A stretch of 64,000 bases of DNA from Methanobacterium sp. BRmetb2 (GTDB lineage: Archaea > Methanobacteriota > Methanobacteria > Methanobacteriales > Methanobacteriaceae), in NCBI GenBank assembly GCA_003491285.1, contig CP022705.1, positions 2,065,501 to 2,129,500 of the forward strand, given 5' to 3'. Below the pieces are notes generated by a model that ran no database searches, had not been told where the DNA came from, and was given only the letters and a program-made list of their open reading frames with translations. How positions within the stretch are numbered: the stretch's first letter is position 1; every line of letters begins with the position of its first letter. This document shows positions 1 to 7,807 of this stretch, one piece after another. Made by a program: the position numbers and the translations under genes.

Positions 1-270
1 ATTATAAATATCCTTCCTTAAATAAATGAAATACATTTAGTTTTTAGAATTTTGAGCTATTATTATTAGAAATAGTCTCATGAGTTTTAAAACAATAATT
101 AATTATAAAAATCTTTAAAAACAAGTTTTTTTATATTGATATTAAATATTGATTCAAAATTTTAGTATGGTACAAAATAGGGGTTAATGAGAATAATGAT
201 AAATAATTTCAGATTTGATCTCAATAACAATACTACTGATTTTGAATATTAGATTATAAGTGGTGATCTT

Positions 271-999
271 TTGAAAATAACTGCTATAGGTGCTGATATC
301 TCCCGAAACGATGTTTCATGTAGTCAGGACCTTATAAAAAATCTTGAAAATGATATTCCCCAATTAATGGATTTTGGTGCTCATAGTGCTGCTCTTACCA
401 ATATAACTGGTGATGATGTGGTAATTAGTGCATTTGTACCAGATAACAAGTTGGAAACTATCAATAAAGAAATAATGAATATTTTAAGGAATAACGCCGA
501 GGATTTAGGGGATATTAGCGGCGTATCAGAGGATCCTGAGAATGCAGGAGAAGGAATTTCCTATGTAGATGCAAAGATTAACCAAGATTTTTTTCCAGAT
601 GCAGTAATCCTGGCCTTTGACACTTATGGTGGTGAATCATTTGTAAACGATGTGGCAAGTTCTGCAATAAAAGCTGCTAGTTCCATGGACAATGTATTTG
701 ATGTTCAGGGAAGTGTGGTTAACAGTCTGAAAAATATTCCTGGAGTGGGTTATGTCTCAGATATGACTGATGATCCCGTGGTAGTGGCCACAATCGAAAA
801 TATTGAAAGTGTCGGAGTCGTAGCCGGGGCCATGGTTGGCGCTGCCCTTGGAAATAAGAATGTTTACTTAGTAAAAAGAGGCTCCCCTTCCTATATAATA
901 CCTGGAAGTGTTATAGTCTCAGTAACAGCATATATGAATGGCAATGTCATTGATCTTGCAGTTCCTATAGAGCAGAGAACCAGAATTTTAAATCTATAA
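271..999 (+). CDS. Conserved methanogen protein of unknown function
   Basis: A 242-residue soluble protein I cannot place in a named family. It has alternating strand/helix character and a glycine/alanine-rich stretch near residues 185-195 (VVAGAMVGAALG), but no signal peptide and no obvious catalytic motif. The start is TTG at 271, placed by the Shine-Dalgarno GGTGATC just upstream. The neighbour downstream on the same strand is sucD (110 bp gap). A 122-residue open frame on the opposite strand overlaps its 3' end and looks like a shadow. Confidence 0.75.
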   Translation: MKITAIGADISRNDVSCSQDLIKNLENDIPQLMDFGAHSAALTNITGDDVVISAFVPDNKLETINKEIMNILRNNAEDLGDISGVSEDPENAGEGISYVDAKINQDFFPDAVILAFDTYGGESFVNDVASSAIKAASSMDNVFDVQGSVVNSLKNIPGVGYVSDMTDDPVVVATIENIESVGVVAGAMVGAALGNKNVYLVKRGSPSYIIPGSVIVSVTAYMNGNVIDLAVPIEQRTRILNL

Positions 1000-1039
1000 A
1001 ACATAACATCTATAATAAATTTCCACCATAATATAATGA

Positions 1040-1053
1040 AGATATATTTATAA
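1040..1053 (+). promoter_or_regulatory. Candidate TATA element for sucD
   Basis: An AT-rich GATATATTTATAA stretch lies about 60 nt upstream of the sucD ATG. It matches the archaeal TATA type loosely and is the best candidate in the 110-bp gap. Inferred from sequence only. Confidence 0.3.
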
Positions 1054-1110
1054 CTTGAAATAATTAAGAAGAAAATAATATTATTCATAATAATAAAAGG
1101 TAGGTTTTCG

Positions 1111-1971
1111 ATGATACTTCTTGATGAAAATACCAGATGCATTGTGCAGGGAATAACTGGAATGCAAGGATCATTCCACACAGAACAGATGCTTAAATAT
1201 GGAACAAAAATTGTGGCTGGAACATCGCCAGGAAAAGGTGGCCAGAAATTCCAAGACATTGATATTTATAACACCATTGAAGAGGCAAAAGAAGAGATAA
1301 GTATAAATGCTTCCATAATTTTCGTTCCTGCACCATTTGCTAAAGATGCTGCATTTGAAGCAATTTCACAGTTAGATTTAGTTGTAATTATAACTGAGCA
1401 TATACCCATCCATGATTCAATGGAAATAGTAGAATATGCTCGCAGAGAAAATTCAGTGGTTATTGGACCTAACACGCCAGGTATAATAACCCCTGGAATA
1501 GGTAAATTGGGTATTATGCCCACCCATATATTTAATGATGGGAACATAGGTATCGTATCTCGAAGTGGAACTTTAACCTATGAAGTTGCCAGTCAAATTA
1601 CCAATTCTGGAATGGGACAGAGTTCATGTTTAGGTATTGGTGGAGATCCAGTAGTTGGGCTTGATTTTTCGGATGTTTTGTCTCGCTTCGAAGAAGACAA
1701 AAGAACTGAAGCAATGGTAATGATAGGGGAGATCGGTGGAAATGCTGAGGAAAAAGCAGCTGAATTTATAGCAGATAATATATCCAAACCAGTTGTAGCT
1801 TATATTGCCGGCACCACCGCTCCACCAGGAAAACGTATGGGTCATGCAGGGGCTATAATAGAAGGAGAAGCAGGAACTGCTGCAACTAAAATGAGGGCAC
1901 TTGAAGATGCAGGCGTTCAAGTTGCAACACGTCCTTCAGATATTGTTGGAATTATAAAAAACATTTTATAA
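1111..1971 (+). CDS. sucD: Succinate-CoA ligase (ADP-forming) alpha subunit
   Basis: Alpha subunit of succinyl-CoA synthetase, which makes succinyl-CoA from succinate, CoA and ATP in the incomplete reductive TCA pathway of hydrogenotrophic methanogens. The 286 residues match the family's usual length. An N-terminal CoA-binding Rossmann segment (QGITGMQGSFHT) is followed by the C-terminal ligase domain. The phosphorylated histidine lies in GHAGAI at residue 245, matching E. coli His246. The beta subunit is not in this window, so the two subunits are encoded apart here. The ATG is preceded by GGTAGG. hmgA follows after 35 bp, so co-transcription is likely. Confidence 0.95.
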   Translation: MILLDENTRCIVQGITGMQGSFHTEQMLKYGTKIVAGTSPGKGGQKFQDIDIYNTIEEAKEEISINASIIFVPAPFAKDAAFEAISQLDLVVIITEHIPIHDSMEIVEYARRENSVVIGPNTPGIITPGIGKLGIMPTHIFNDGNIGIVSRSGTLTYEVASQITNSGMGQSSCLGIGGDPVVGLDFSDVLSRFEEDKRTEAMVMIGEIGGNAEEKAAEFIADNISKPVVAYIAGTTAPPGKRMGHAGAIIEGEAGTAATKMRALEDAGVQVATRPSDIVGIIKNIL

Positions 1972-2006
1972 ACTGATGTTTACAAAATTATTTTTTCCGT
2001 GATAAC

Positions 2007-3215
2007 ATGTTAAATGAAAAAGAATTGATCAATAAAATATCTAATGGTGAAATAAAATTACATGAAATTGAAAAACATGTGAAGGACTTCAACAAAGCCG
2101 TGGAAATTAGAAGAAAGTACATTGAATCTATTTCCAATAACAAAATGGAACATGTAGCTAATTTCTCCATGAACATGGAAGATGCAGGTAAAAGAAACAT
2201 AGAAAATCCTATTGGGGCTATACAAATACCAGTAGGTGTGGCTGGTCCTTTGAAGATAAATGGTGAACACACCCAGGGAAATTTTTATGTACCTCTGGCA
2301 ACATCAGAAGGGGCTTTAGTAGCTTCAGTTAATAGAGGATGCTCTGTAATATCTCAATCAGGCGGTGCCACTGTTAGAATAATTGATGATAAAATGACCA
2401 GAGCACCAGTTTTAAAGACAGAATCTGTAACTGAAGCACTGGAATTGAAAAAATGGATAGAAAACCATTTCAGTGAACTTAAAAAGGCAGCTGAGGTAAC
2501 AACCAGACATGGAAAACTGATTAAAATTGAACCTATTCTGGTTGTGGGTCGATATGTCTACCCCCGTTTTGTATATACCACTGGAGACAGTATGGGAATG
2601 AACATGGTTACCATAGCAACAGAAGCTGCTTTAAATCTTTTGCAGTATAAAACGGGAGCACATGTGGTGGCTTTGAGCAGTAATGTATGTGTTGATAAAA
2701 AACCAGCAGCAATAAACCTCATTGAAGGAAGGGGAAAAACAGTTGTTGCAGAAGTTATCGTTCCAGAAAGTATTGTTGAAAAGAAACTTAAAACATCTAT
2801 TGAGGCTATAAAAGAAGTTAATCTATCAAAAAATTTCATGGGATCTGCCATTGCCGGTTCTATGGGATTTAATGCTCATTATGCTAACATGATCGGGGCG
2901 GTTTTCCTGGCCACAGGACAGGATGAGGCACATGTTGTTGAAGGGAGTCTGGGTATAACCATAGCCGAGGATAAAAATGGAGATTTATACTTTGCAGTTA
3001 CCCTGCCAGATTTGCCACTGGCCACTTTTGGTGGAGGTACCCGGTTAGAAACTGCTAAAGAATGTTTAGAGATCATGGATGCTTATGGTTCTGGAAAGAT
3101 TGGAAAATTCGCAGAAATTGTGGGAGGAATAGTTTTAGCTGGTGAACTTTCATTAATGGGAGCTATTGCAGCCGGACACCTTGCCCGGGCCCATAAAGAA
3201 TTAGGTAGAGGATAA
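2007..3215 (+). CDS. hmgA: Hydroxymethylglutaryl-CoA reductase (NADPH), class I type
   Basis: Reduces HMG-CoA to mevalonate, the committed step toward archaeal isoprenoid lipids. The 402-residue soluble catalytic domain has no membrane anchor. Motifs: ENPIGAIQIPVGVAGPL (residues 66-82), the catalytic Glu101 in TSEGALVASVNRG, GDSMGMNM for cofactor binding, the GQDEAHVVEG loop, and the catalytic histidine in AAGHLARAH (His391). The start follows GTGATAAC, 35 bp after sucD. With GGGP synthase at 10.7 kb and UbiA at 39.6 kb it covers part of the lipid pathway. Confidence 0.97.
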   Translation: MLNEKELINKISNGEIKLHEIEKHVKDFNKAVEIRRKYIESISNNKMEHVANFSMNMEDAGKRNIENPIGAIQIPVGVAGPLKINGEHTQGNFYVPLATSEGALVASVNRGCSVISQSGGATVRIIDDKMTRAPVLKTESVTEALELKKWIENHFSELKKAAEVTTRHGKLIKIEPILVVGRYVYPRFVYTTGDSMGMNMVTIATEAALNLLQYKTGAHVVALSSNVCVDKKPAAINLIEGRGKTVVAEVIVPESIVEKKLKTSIEAIKEVNLSKNFMGSAIAGSMGFNAHYANMIGAVFLATGQDEAHVVEGSLGITIAEDKNGDLYFAVTLPDLPLATFGGGTRLETAKECLEIMDAYGSGKIGKFAEIVGGIVLAGELSLMGAIAAGHLARAHKELGRG

Positions 3216-3292
3216 TCCATTCCTTTAATTATTAAAATTTTATAAATAAAGTTTCTACAAGAATTAAAAATCAGATTGAGGATTAATTTTAG

Positions 3293-3874
3293 ATGAATAT
3301 CAAAGAATTTATCAATGAATATTTTAAAATGAGCAGATACGTTGCTTTAGGTAGTCTTGACGGAATTTTAGCTGTTATGGGTGTTACATTGGCTGCCAGT
3401 GGTGTTGCTGCTGTGGGAGATGCAAATATTCCTAATTACATCATCGGCCTTACTGGTTTGAGCGGAGGAATAGCTTTAGCTTTATCAAATGCATTCGGTT
3501 CTTTTATTGGTGAGCGAGCCGAAGAAGTTCGTACCTTACGTGAACTGGAGCGTAAAATGGTCCGGGAAGAAGGATCTTTAGATGATACTTTAATTCACCA
3601 GCAAGCTAAAAGAAGGATATATATGAGTATGGTTACCCATGGTTTTTCCAGTTTTATCGGGTCATTTGTACCTGTTGTGCCCTTTCTTTTTTTAGGAGAT
3701 AGGTTAACTGCTATAATTGTCACAGTTTGTTTTTGTTTTGTTGCTTTAGTATTTCTGGGAATTTATCTTGGAAAAGTTTCCAAGGAAAGTATATTAAAAA
3801 CTAGTGTGGAAATCGTGGCCATAGGAATATTTATATCACTGGTCAGTTTCCTCATTGGAGGCGGTCATGGTTAA
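3293..3874 (+). CDS. VIT1/CCC1-like (TIGR00267-type) membrane protein
   Basis: A 193-residue integral membrane protein resembling archaeal VIT1/CCC1-type predicted iron or manganese transporters. The N-terminal RYVALGSLDGILAVMG sequence is characteristic. About five hydrophobic segments flank a charged cytosolic stretch (residues ~75-110, GERAEEVRTLRELERKM). The start is an ATG behind TTGAGGATTAATTTTAG, 77 bp downstream of hmgA. Substrate is inferred from family membership only. Confidence 0.75.
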   Translation: MNIKEFINEYFKMSRYVALGSLDGILAVMGVTLAASGVAAVGDANIPNYIIGLTGLSGGIALALSNAFGSFIGERAEEVRTLRELERKMVREEGSLDDTLIHQQAKRRIYMSMVTHGFSSFIGSFVPVVPFLFLGDRLTAIIVTVCFCFVALVFLGIYLGKVSKESILKTSVEIVAIGIFISLVSFLIGGGHG

Positions 3875-3906
3875 TAAGGTTTAAATAATTCTTTAGTAAA
3901 TTGTTT

Positions 3907-4755
3907 CTAAAAATCAAGGTCTATACCATAGACCTTCTCCACGTTCTTCACATGAATTGTGTATGCATCCTCCAGACTTAAAATTTCTTTTCTTATTAAT
4001 TCATTGGTTCTTCTGGGAACTGTTTTAGGACCTAAAACTGCACCTGGCCGATTTAAATCATCCAGATAATCAGTTTCCATTAAAAAGTTTTTACCTTTCT
4101 TTAAACCTTCTATTACTACAGTTCTGGTTGATATAAGTGAGGGAGTTAATCCAAAATTTTCTTTTTTATTCACTAAAGGCCCTGAAAAATGTTTGACTAC
4201 TTTGTATGCTTTTAGTTTACTTTCGTGGGCCATGTTTGCAAATTCTTCGAATTCTTTGCTAGTAGCACTTTCAGTATGCAGCTGTACAGCACAATCTGCA
4301 TCACTTGCAAGTTCCATAGAATATAAAATGAGTTTATTATGGATTTCTAGTTCTTCAGGGCTTACTTCATAATGAGGTCGTCCTATTTCCCCTATACCAA
4401 TGGCATCACCCTTTTGGACTATTCGCTGTGCAGTCTTCAAGGCATCTTTCATCATTTCTTCTGCTCTGTTATGGGGCACTCCATTTTTGATCAGTCTGGA
4501 AAGTTCGGCGGGATGTACTCCAACAATGGCATATGCTTTAGTTTGGGTTTTGGAGTTTATTTCATTTACATAGGAAACCACTAATTCCATAGCCTCTTTA
4601 AAAGAGCAAGTATCACTAACAGTCCAGGTAGGTTTGTTAGGTATTATCATTATATTCCCACCAGCTCTTTCAAATTTTTTAGCAACTTCTAAAGGACCTT
4701 CCCCATTAATGGGATCTACGTGGATGTGATTATCCGTTACAGGTATTTCAGACAT
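3907..4755 (-). CDS. TatD-related metal-dependent hydrolase
   Basis: A 282-residue amidohydrolase-fold protein. Visible metal-site motifs are DNHIHVDP near residue 10, GIGEIGRPHY near residue 127 and the histidine in QLHTES near residue 165. A later HFSG motif and METDYLDD near the C-terminus supply remaining ligands. This is the archaeal TatD-like branch, often annotated as a hydrolase or possible DNase; the substrate is unknown. SD GGAGAAATTAT precedes the ATG. It converges with the VIT-like gene, leaving a 32-bp gap. Confidence 0.85.
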   Translation of the reverse strand: MSEIPVTDNHIHVDPINGEGPLEVAKKFERAGGNIMIIPNKPTWTVSDTCSFKEAMELVVSYVNEINSKTQTKAYAIVGVHPAELSRLIKNGVPHNRAEEMMKDALKTAQRIVQKGDAIGIGEIGRPHYEVSPEELEIHNKLILYSMELASDADCAVQLHTESATSKEFEEFANMAHESKLKAYKVVKHFSGPLVNKKENFGLTPSLISTRTVVIEGLKKGKNFLMETDYLDDLNRPGAVLGPKTVPRRTNELIRKEILSLEDAYTIHVKNVEKVYGIDLDF

Positions 4756-5027
4756 ATAATTTCTCCATAATTACTAGAGATATTCATAATGTTTTAAGCA
4801 TATTGAGTTATAATTAAAGGAATTTATAAATTTTCAGATATTGCATTGTTATTTTAAAAATAAGATTCTAATTTTATAGATATTTTTTATAATTTTTAAA
4901 AAAAGAATTTTTAGCTATTACTCCTTTAAATAGTTTATAACTAATTTTTGCTGTATAAAAAGTGTTTGAAGAATAATACCTTTAAATAAGTTACTTTAAT
5001 TTTATAATAAATAATAAAATTAGTTAG
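4756..5027. other. AT-rich intergenic stretch
   Basis: No ORF with a ribosome binding site. It contains several A/T runs and TATA-like strings (for example around 4960 and 5001-5012), which would suit promoters for the TatD-like gene leftward and for the structured element at 5028-5140 rightward. Confidence 0.4.
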
Positions 5028-5140
5028 GAAATTAATGCCATCCAGGGATTAATTGATATGTGGGAGTAGGTTATAGCAAAAACATAAACCCCTGGAAGTG
5101 ACATTATGGCCCCTATGTTAGATTGATACATAGGTATCTA
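5028..5140 (+). ncRNA. Candidate structured non-coding RNA
   Basis: This stretch is less AT-rich than its surroundings and folds well. GCCATCCAGGG (5037-5047) pairs with CCCTGG (5090-5095) and, across a 10-nt bulge, with ATGGC (5106-5110), enclosing about 42 nt. A second hairpin follows directly, CCTATGT (5112-5118) with ACATAGG (5128-5134), around a 9-nt loop. A TATA-like TTTATAATAA lies about 25 nt upstream of 5028. It contains no convincing ORF. Strand is uncertain because both strands can form the stems. I do not recognise it as RNase P, SRP RNA or a known riboswitch. Confidence 0.4.
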
Positions 5141-5297
5141 TACTATTTACATATACCCTAATATAAATTTTACCATTTTTATAAAATAATTAATCATTTC
5201 ATTATTTCATAATATAAGATGATGAAATTTTATGTCACTGGTCTAATGAATCACAAATATTATTAAAAATATAAATTATTACGTTGAGGGAAATAAT

Positions 5298-5488
5298 ATT
5301 AAAGTTATAAAAGTTTCGTTAATAATTTTTTGTATTGAAACATCTTTCTAATGGATTCTTGTTATGCAGAAGACCCAGTTGTAAATTTAGAGAATAACTC
5401 GAATGAACCAACATATACTGCTTCTGCAGAGATTCAAATCGAGCCATTTCATTTCTATTCAATGATATTTTCAGTTAATTTAATGTAG
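5298..5488 (+). pseudogene. Remnant of a secreted-protein gene N-terminus
   Basis: Behind a GAGGG ribosome binding site (5286-5290), the frame beginning ATT AAA at 5298 reads a positively charged then hydrophobic signal-like segment (IKVIKVSLIIFC) and ends at TAA 5349-5351. The next frame, from ATG 5351 to TAG 5488, continues as MDSCYAEDPVVNLENN and further, resembling the region after the signal cleavage site in methanobacterial adhesin-like proteins. A frameshift joins the two, and nothing coding follows. The start position reads ATT rather than ATG. I interpret it as a decayed 5' fragment. Confidence 0.4.
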
Positions 5489-5544
5489 ATAACTGTAAAA
5501 TTAGTTTAATTTAATTTATAACTACAAGAATCCTATAGAAATTA

Positions 5545-6243
5545 TTAAATGTAACTTTTTTTGTCTGGTTTTGAGTTGCAAGAAACACCGTTGATCTTCT
5601 TTTTTGGTGTTGCCGCACCCATCTTTTCTAATACTTCATTGTAGTCAACTTTAGTGTTTATACATCCATCTTTCAAGAGTGGCACTCCTTGACATGAGAA
5701 CTTGGAGAGTTTCATCATTGCCAGATTCAAGTCTTGATAACATGCCACACCTAATACTGCTTTAAACCTGTTTTTTTCCGCAATTTTCTTAAGGAAAGTT
5801 GATCCGGGTATTATGAAAACTTTATATCCCATATTTTCTGCCTTCTTCTTCAAGGGCCCTATTACACATCGATTGCAGTCTGTACATTTTAATCCGGATG
5901 AATCAAGTTTTGCCTCGCAATCAGCATGTCGGAGACAATGAGGGAGTATCAATAATCTTTCTTCAGGTTCTGAATTGTCAAAAGCTTTTTTGTTAACCTT
6001 ATTTCTTACCTCAACACCTATCTGATCAACTATTTTTTCTTCTAATCCCAAATTTTCTGAAAACTTCTTAAAAGGACCATAAAATATATCTATGGTAAAA
6101 AGTAGTAATTTAGGGAAAATGAGCCTATCTTGCCTTATCAAAATTTTTCCAAGAATTAAACTTAGTGAAAGGAGCAGTACAATAATTATACCTGCAATAA
6201 AAATTAACTGTCCAATTATTTGATAAAAATCGTACATTATCAT
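5545..6243 (-). CDS. DUF116 family membrane-anchored cysteine-rich protein
   Basis: A 232-residue protein with an N-terminal hydrophobic segment (residues ~8-32) and a cytosolic DUF116 domain. The domain holds conserved cysteines: LPHCLRHADC, KCTDCNRCVIG, ACYQDL, SCQGVPLLKDGC. The CxxCxxC spacing suggests metal or Fe-S binding. Function is unknown in the family. Two starts (ATG 6243 or ATG 6237) are possible. It stands alone between gene-poor stretches. Confidence 0.8.
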   Translation of the reverse strand: MIMYDFYQIIGQLIFIAGIIIVLLLSLSLILGKILIRQDRLIFPKLLLFTIDIFYGPFKKFSENLGLEEKIVDQIGVEVRNKVNKKAFDNSEPEERLLILPHCLRHADCEAKLDSSGLKCTDCNRCVIGPLKKKAENMGYKVFIIPGSTFLKKIAEKNRFKAVLGVACYQDLNLAMMKLSKFSCQGVPLLKDGCINTKVDYNEVLEKMGAATPKKKINGVSCNSKPDKKSYI

Positions 6244-6434
6244 GTTAATCTCGTTATTTATGTCTAAATATTACAAGTGCATTTTTTAATATTAAAAATC
6301 AAAAAATCATTATATTTAATATGTTCTAAAGACTATTTAAGTCTTCTATAATTTCTGTCCTTTTGATAATTAATGAATAAATTATCAAAATTCATTATTA
6401 GAATGGTAGTTATCTGGTTCTACTCTTTCCTATA

Positions 6435-6887
6435 TTAATATGTTTCTGAAATTGGAGATTCTTTATCTTTTAATTTATTCAGTGATCTTTCTATAGTGTC
6501 TCTAACATGATCATCTTCATCAAAGAGAAATGGAAGTATTTGGTCGGTAACTTCTTTACCTCCCAGTTCCACCAGGGCTTCTATAGTACTGCATCGAACA
6601 ACCCAGGAATCATCCTTAAGATAATCACTTATGTGAGGGATAAGATCTTTTTCGCCGATATATGCTAAAGATTGGATCGAAACAGCTCTAACTGCCCAAA
6701 ATTTATCATCTAACATATCTAAAAGAGATTTAATGGTTTTTTTTCCAGGTATATATCTCAGTGCCTCTGCAGCTTCTTTACGGATGTAATCGTTATCACT
6801 TTTAAGTGCTAAACTCAAACCATTAATATCTCTGTCCCATTTCATGTTTTCAACATCAATAAGAGAGATATTGAATTTTTTATCCAT
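6435..6887 (-). CDS. HEAT-repeat protein
   Basis: A 150-residue all-helical protein with about four HEAT/PBS-lyase-type repeats. Repeating signatures include DNDYIRKEAAEALRYI, DKFWAVRAVSIQSLAYIG, DDSWVVRCSTIEALVELG and DDHVRDTIERSL. Such repeats usually form protein-binding scaffolds, and no enzymatic motif is seen. I chose ATG 6887 because CGGAG lies 8 nt upstream; a TTG at 6923 would add 12 residues. It is the last gene of a likely minus-strand operon with the two genes upstream. Confidence 0.75.
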   Translation of the reverse strand: MDKKFNISLIDVENMKWDRDINGLSLALKSDNDYIRKEAAEALRYIPGKKTIKSLLDMLDDKFWAVRAVSIQSLAYIGEKDLIPHISDYLKDDSWVVRCSTIEALVELGGKEVTDQILPFLFDEDDHVRDTIERSLNKLKDKESPISETY

Positions 6888-6941
6888 TAAAAGAACTCCG
6901 CTGACTTCGGCAAATTTTATCAATTAATAATTCTATAATAC

Positions 6942-7430
6942 TTAAGCTAGTTTATCTATTTTATTTCTAGATGCATTGCCTATTATTTCTACACCATTTT
7001 TAACAGAATTAATTTCTGTACCTGACAAATCATCTCCAGAACATAGTATATCTTGTTCCGGATGTGTTCCTGGAACAATATTACAGTTAAGACGTATATG
7101 ATCTCCAGAGGCTACCACCATTTTAAGTCTATTGGATGTGGGATGATTTTCTGGAAGAACCACAATAGGGGATTTAATTTCTTTGATTAAATAAATTAAT
7201 GCTTTTATACCTTTTTCTATCTTTTCCCCAGTATCAAATGCAGAAACAACTATTAAATCGTCAGGATCAAGAAACTGAACTATTTCTTCTTTTTCAGGCA
7301 TTCCAATAAATAAATGGAGGTTATGGGATGATCTAGCAATCCCAACAGTACTACTTTTTCCCATTAAAAATAAAATTTCATCGTCTCTTATTCTAACGCT
7401 TCTAGATTCTCTGACTGGCATGACGGACAT
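6942..7430 (-). CDS. Conserved protein of unknown function
   Basis: A 162-residue soluble protein with two plausible alpha/beta halves. It has no motif I can assign. Notable strings are DPDDLIVVSAFDTGEKI, KSPIVVLPENHP and a cysteine-containing GTHPEQDILCSGDD. If it starts at ATG 7428-7430 it overlaps the upstream zinc-ribbon gene by 43 bp; an internal ATG at 7364 would avoid the overlap but lacks a good ribosome binding site. Its position between a zinc ribbon and a HEAT-repeat protein suggests a small complex, which is inference. Confidence 0.6.
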   Translation of the reverse strand: MSVMPVRESRSVRIRDDEILFLMGKSSTVGIARSSHNLHLFIGMPEKEEIVQFLDPDDLIVVSAFDTGEKIEKGIKALIYLIKEIKSPIVVLPENHPTSNRLKMVVASGDHIRLNCNIVPGTHPEQDILCSGDDLSGTEINSVKNGVEIIGNASRNKIDKLA

Positions 7431-7543
7431 ATAACTCTTTTTCCAATACCTTTAAACTCATTTTCACAGTCTAAGCATCTATATCTTTTGGTTTTAAGTT
7501 TTTTCATTTTTATGTCAGCCATGGGGCCGCCAACAGTACACAT
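7388..7543 (-). CDS. Small zinc-ribbon protein
   Basis: A 51-codon gene. ATG 7541-7543 follows the ribosome binding site GGTGATGTATA. The product has a lysine-rich segment (MKKLKTKRYR) and a treble-clef-like zinc ribbon with CLDC and CPSC pairs spaced 13 residues apart. It ends inside the next gene in another frame. The ribbon resembles those in RNA-polymerase or ribosome-associated small archaeal proteins, but function is not assignable. Confidence 0.65.
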   Translation of the reverse strand: MCTVGGPMADIKMKKLKTKRYRCLDCENEFKGIGKRVICPSCQSENLEALE

Positions 7544-7807
7544 TATACATCACCATTTTTAAGGTATATTGGGAAAGTTATTTATTCTTTTTGTCTCCAT
7601 CACAGTTAATAAAAATTGTATTAATATTATTCCTAAATGAATCAATTTGATTATCAACAACAAATTTATACTTCATAAAATGGAATATAATTCTAAAGGT
7701 ATTATCTCAGTTTATATAACAGTTTAAAATGTTATTATCTTAAAAAATAGCAATAAAACACTAAAAATAAGAAAAATACATTATTTTTTTAAAAAACGGT
7801 GAGAATA

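Noticed and set aside
1..270. Possible upstream gene or regulatory RNA at the left edge
   Set aside because: Only AT-rich sequence with no ORF and no stable structure.
891..1259. 122-aa minus-strand ORF across the first gene and sucD
   Set aside because: Overlaps two well-supported genes, lacks a ribosome binding site and has a low-complexity hydrophobic composition.
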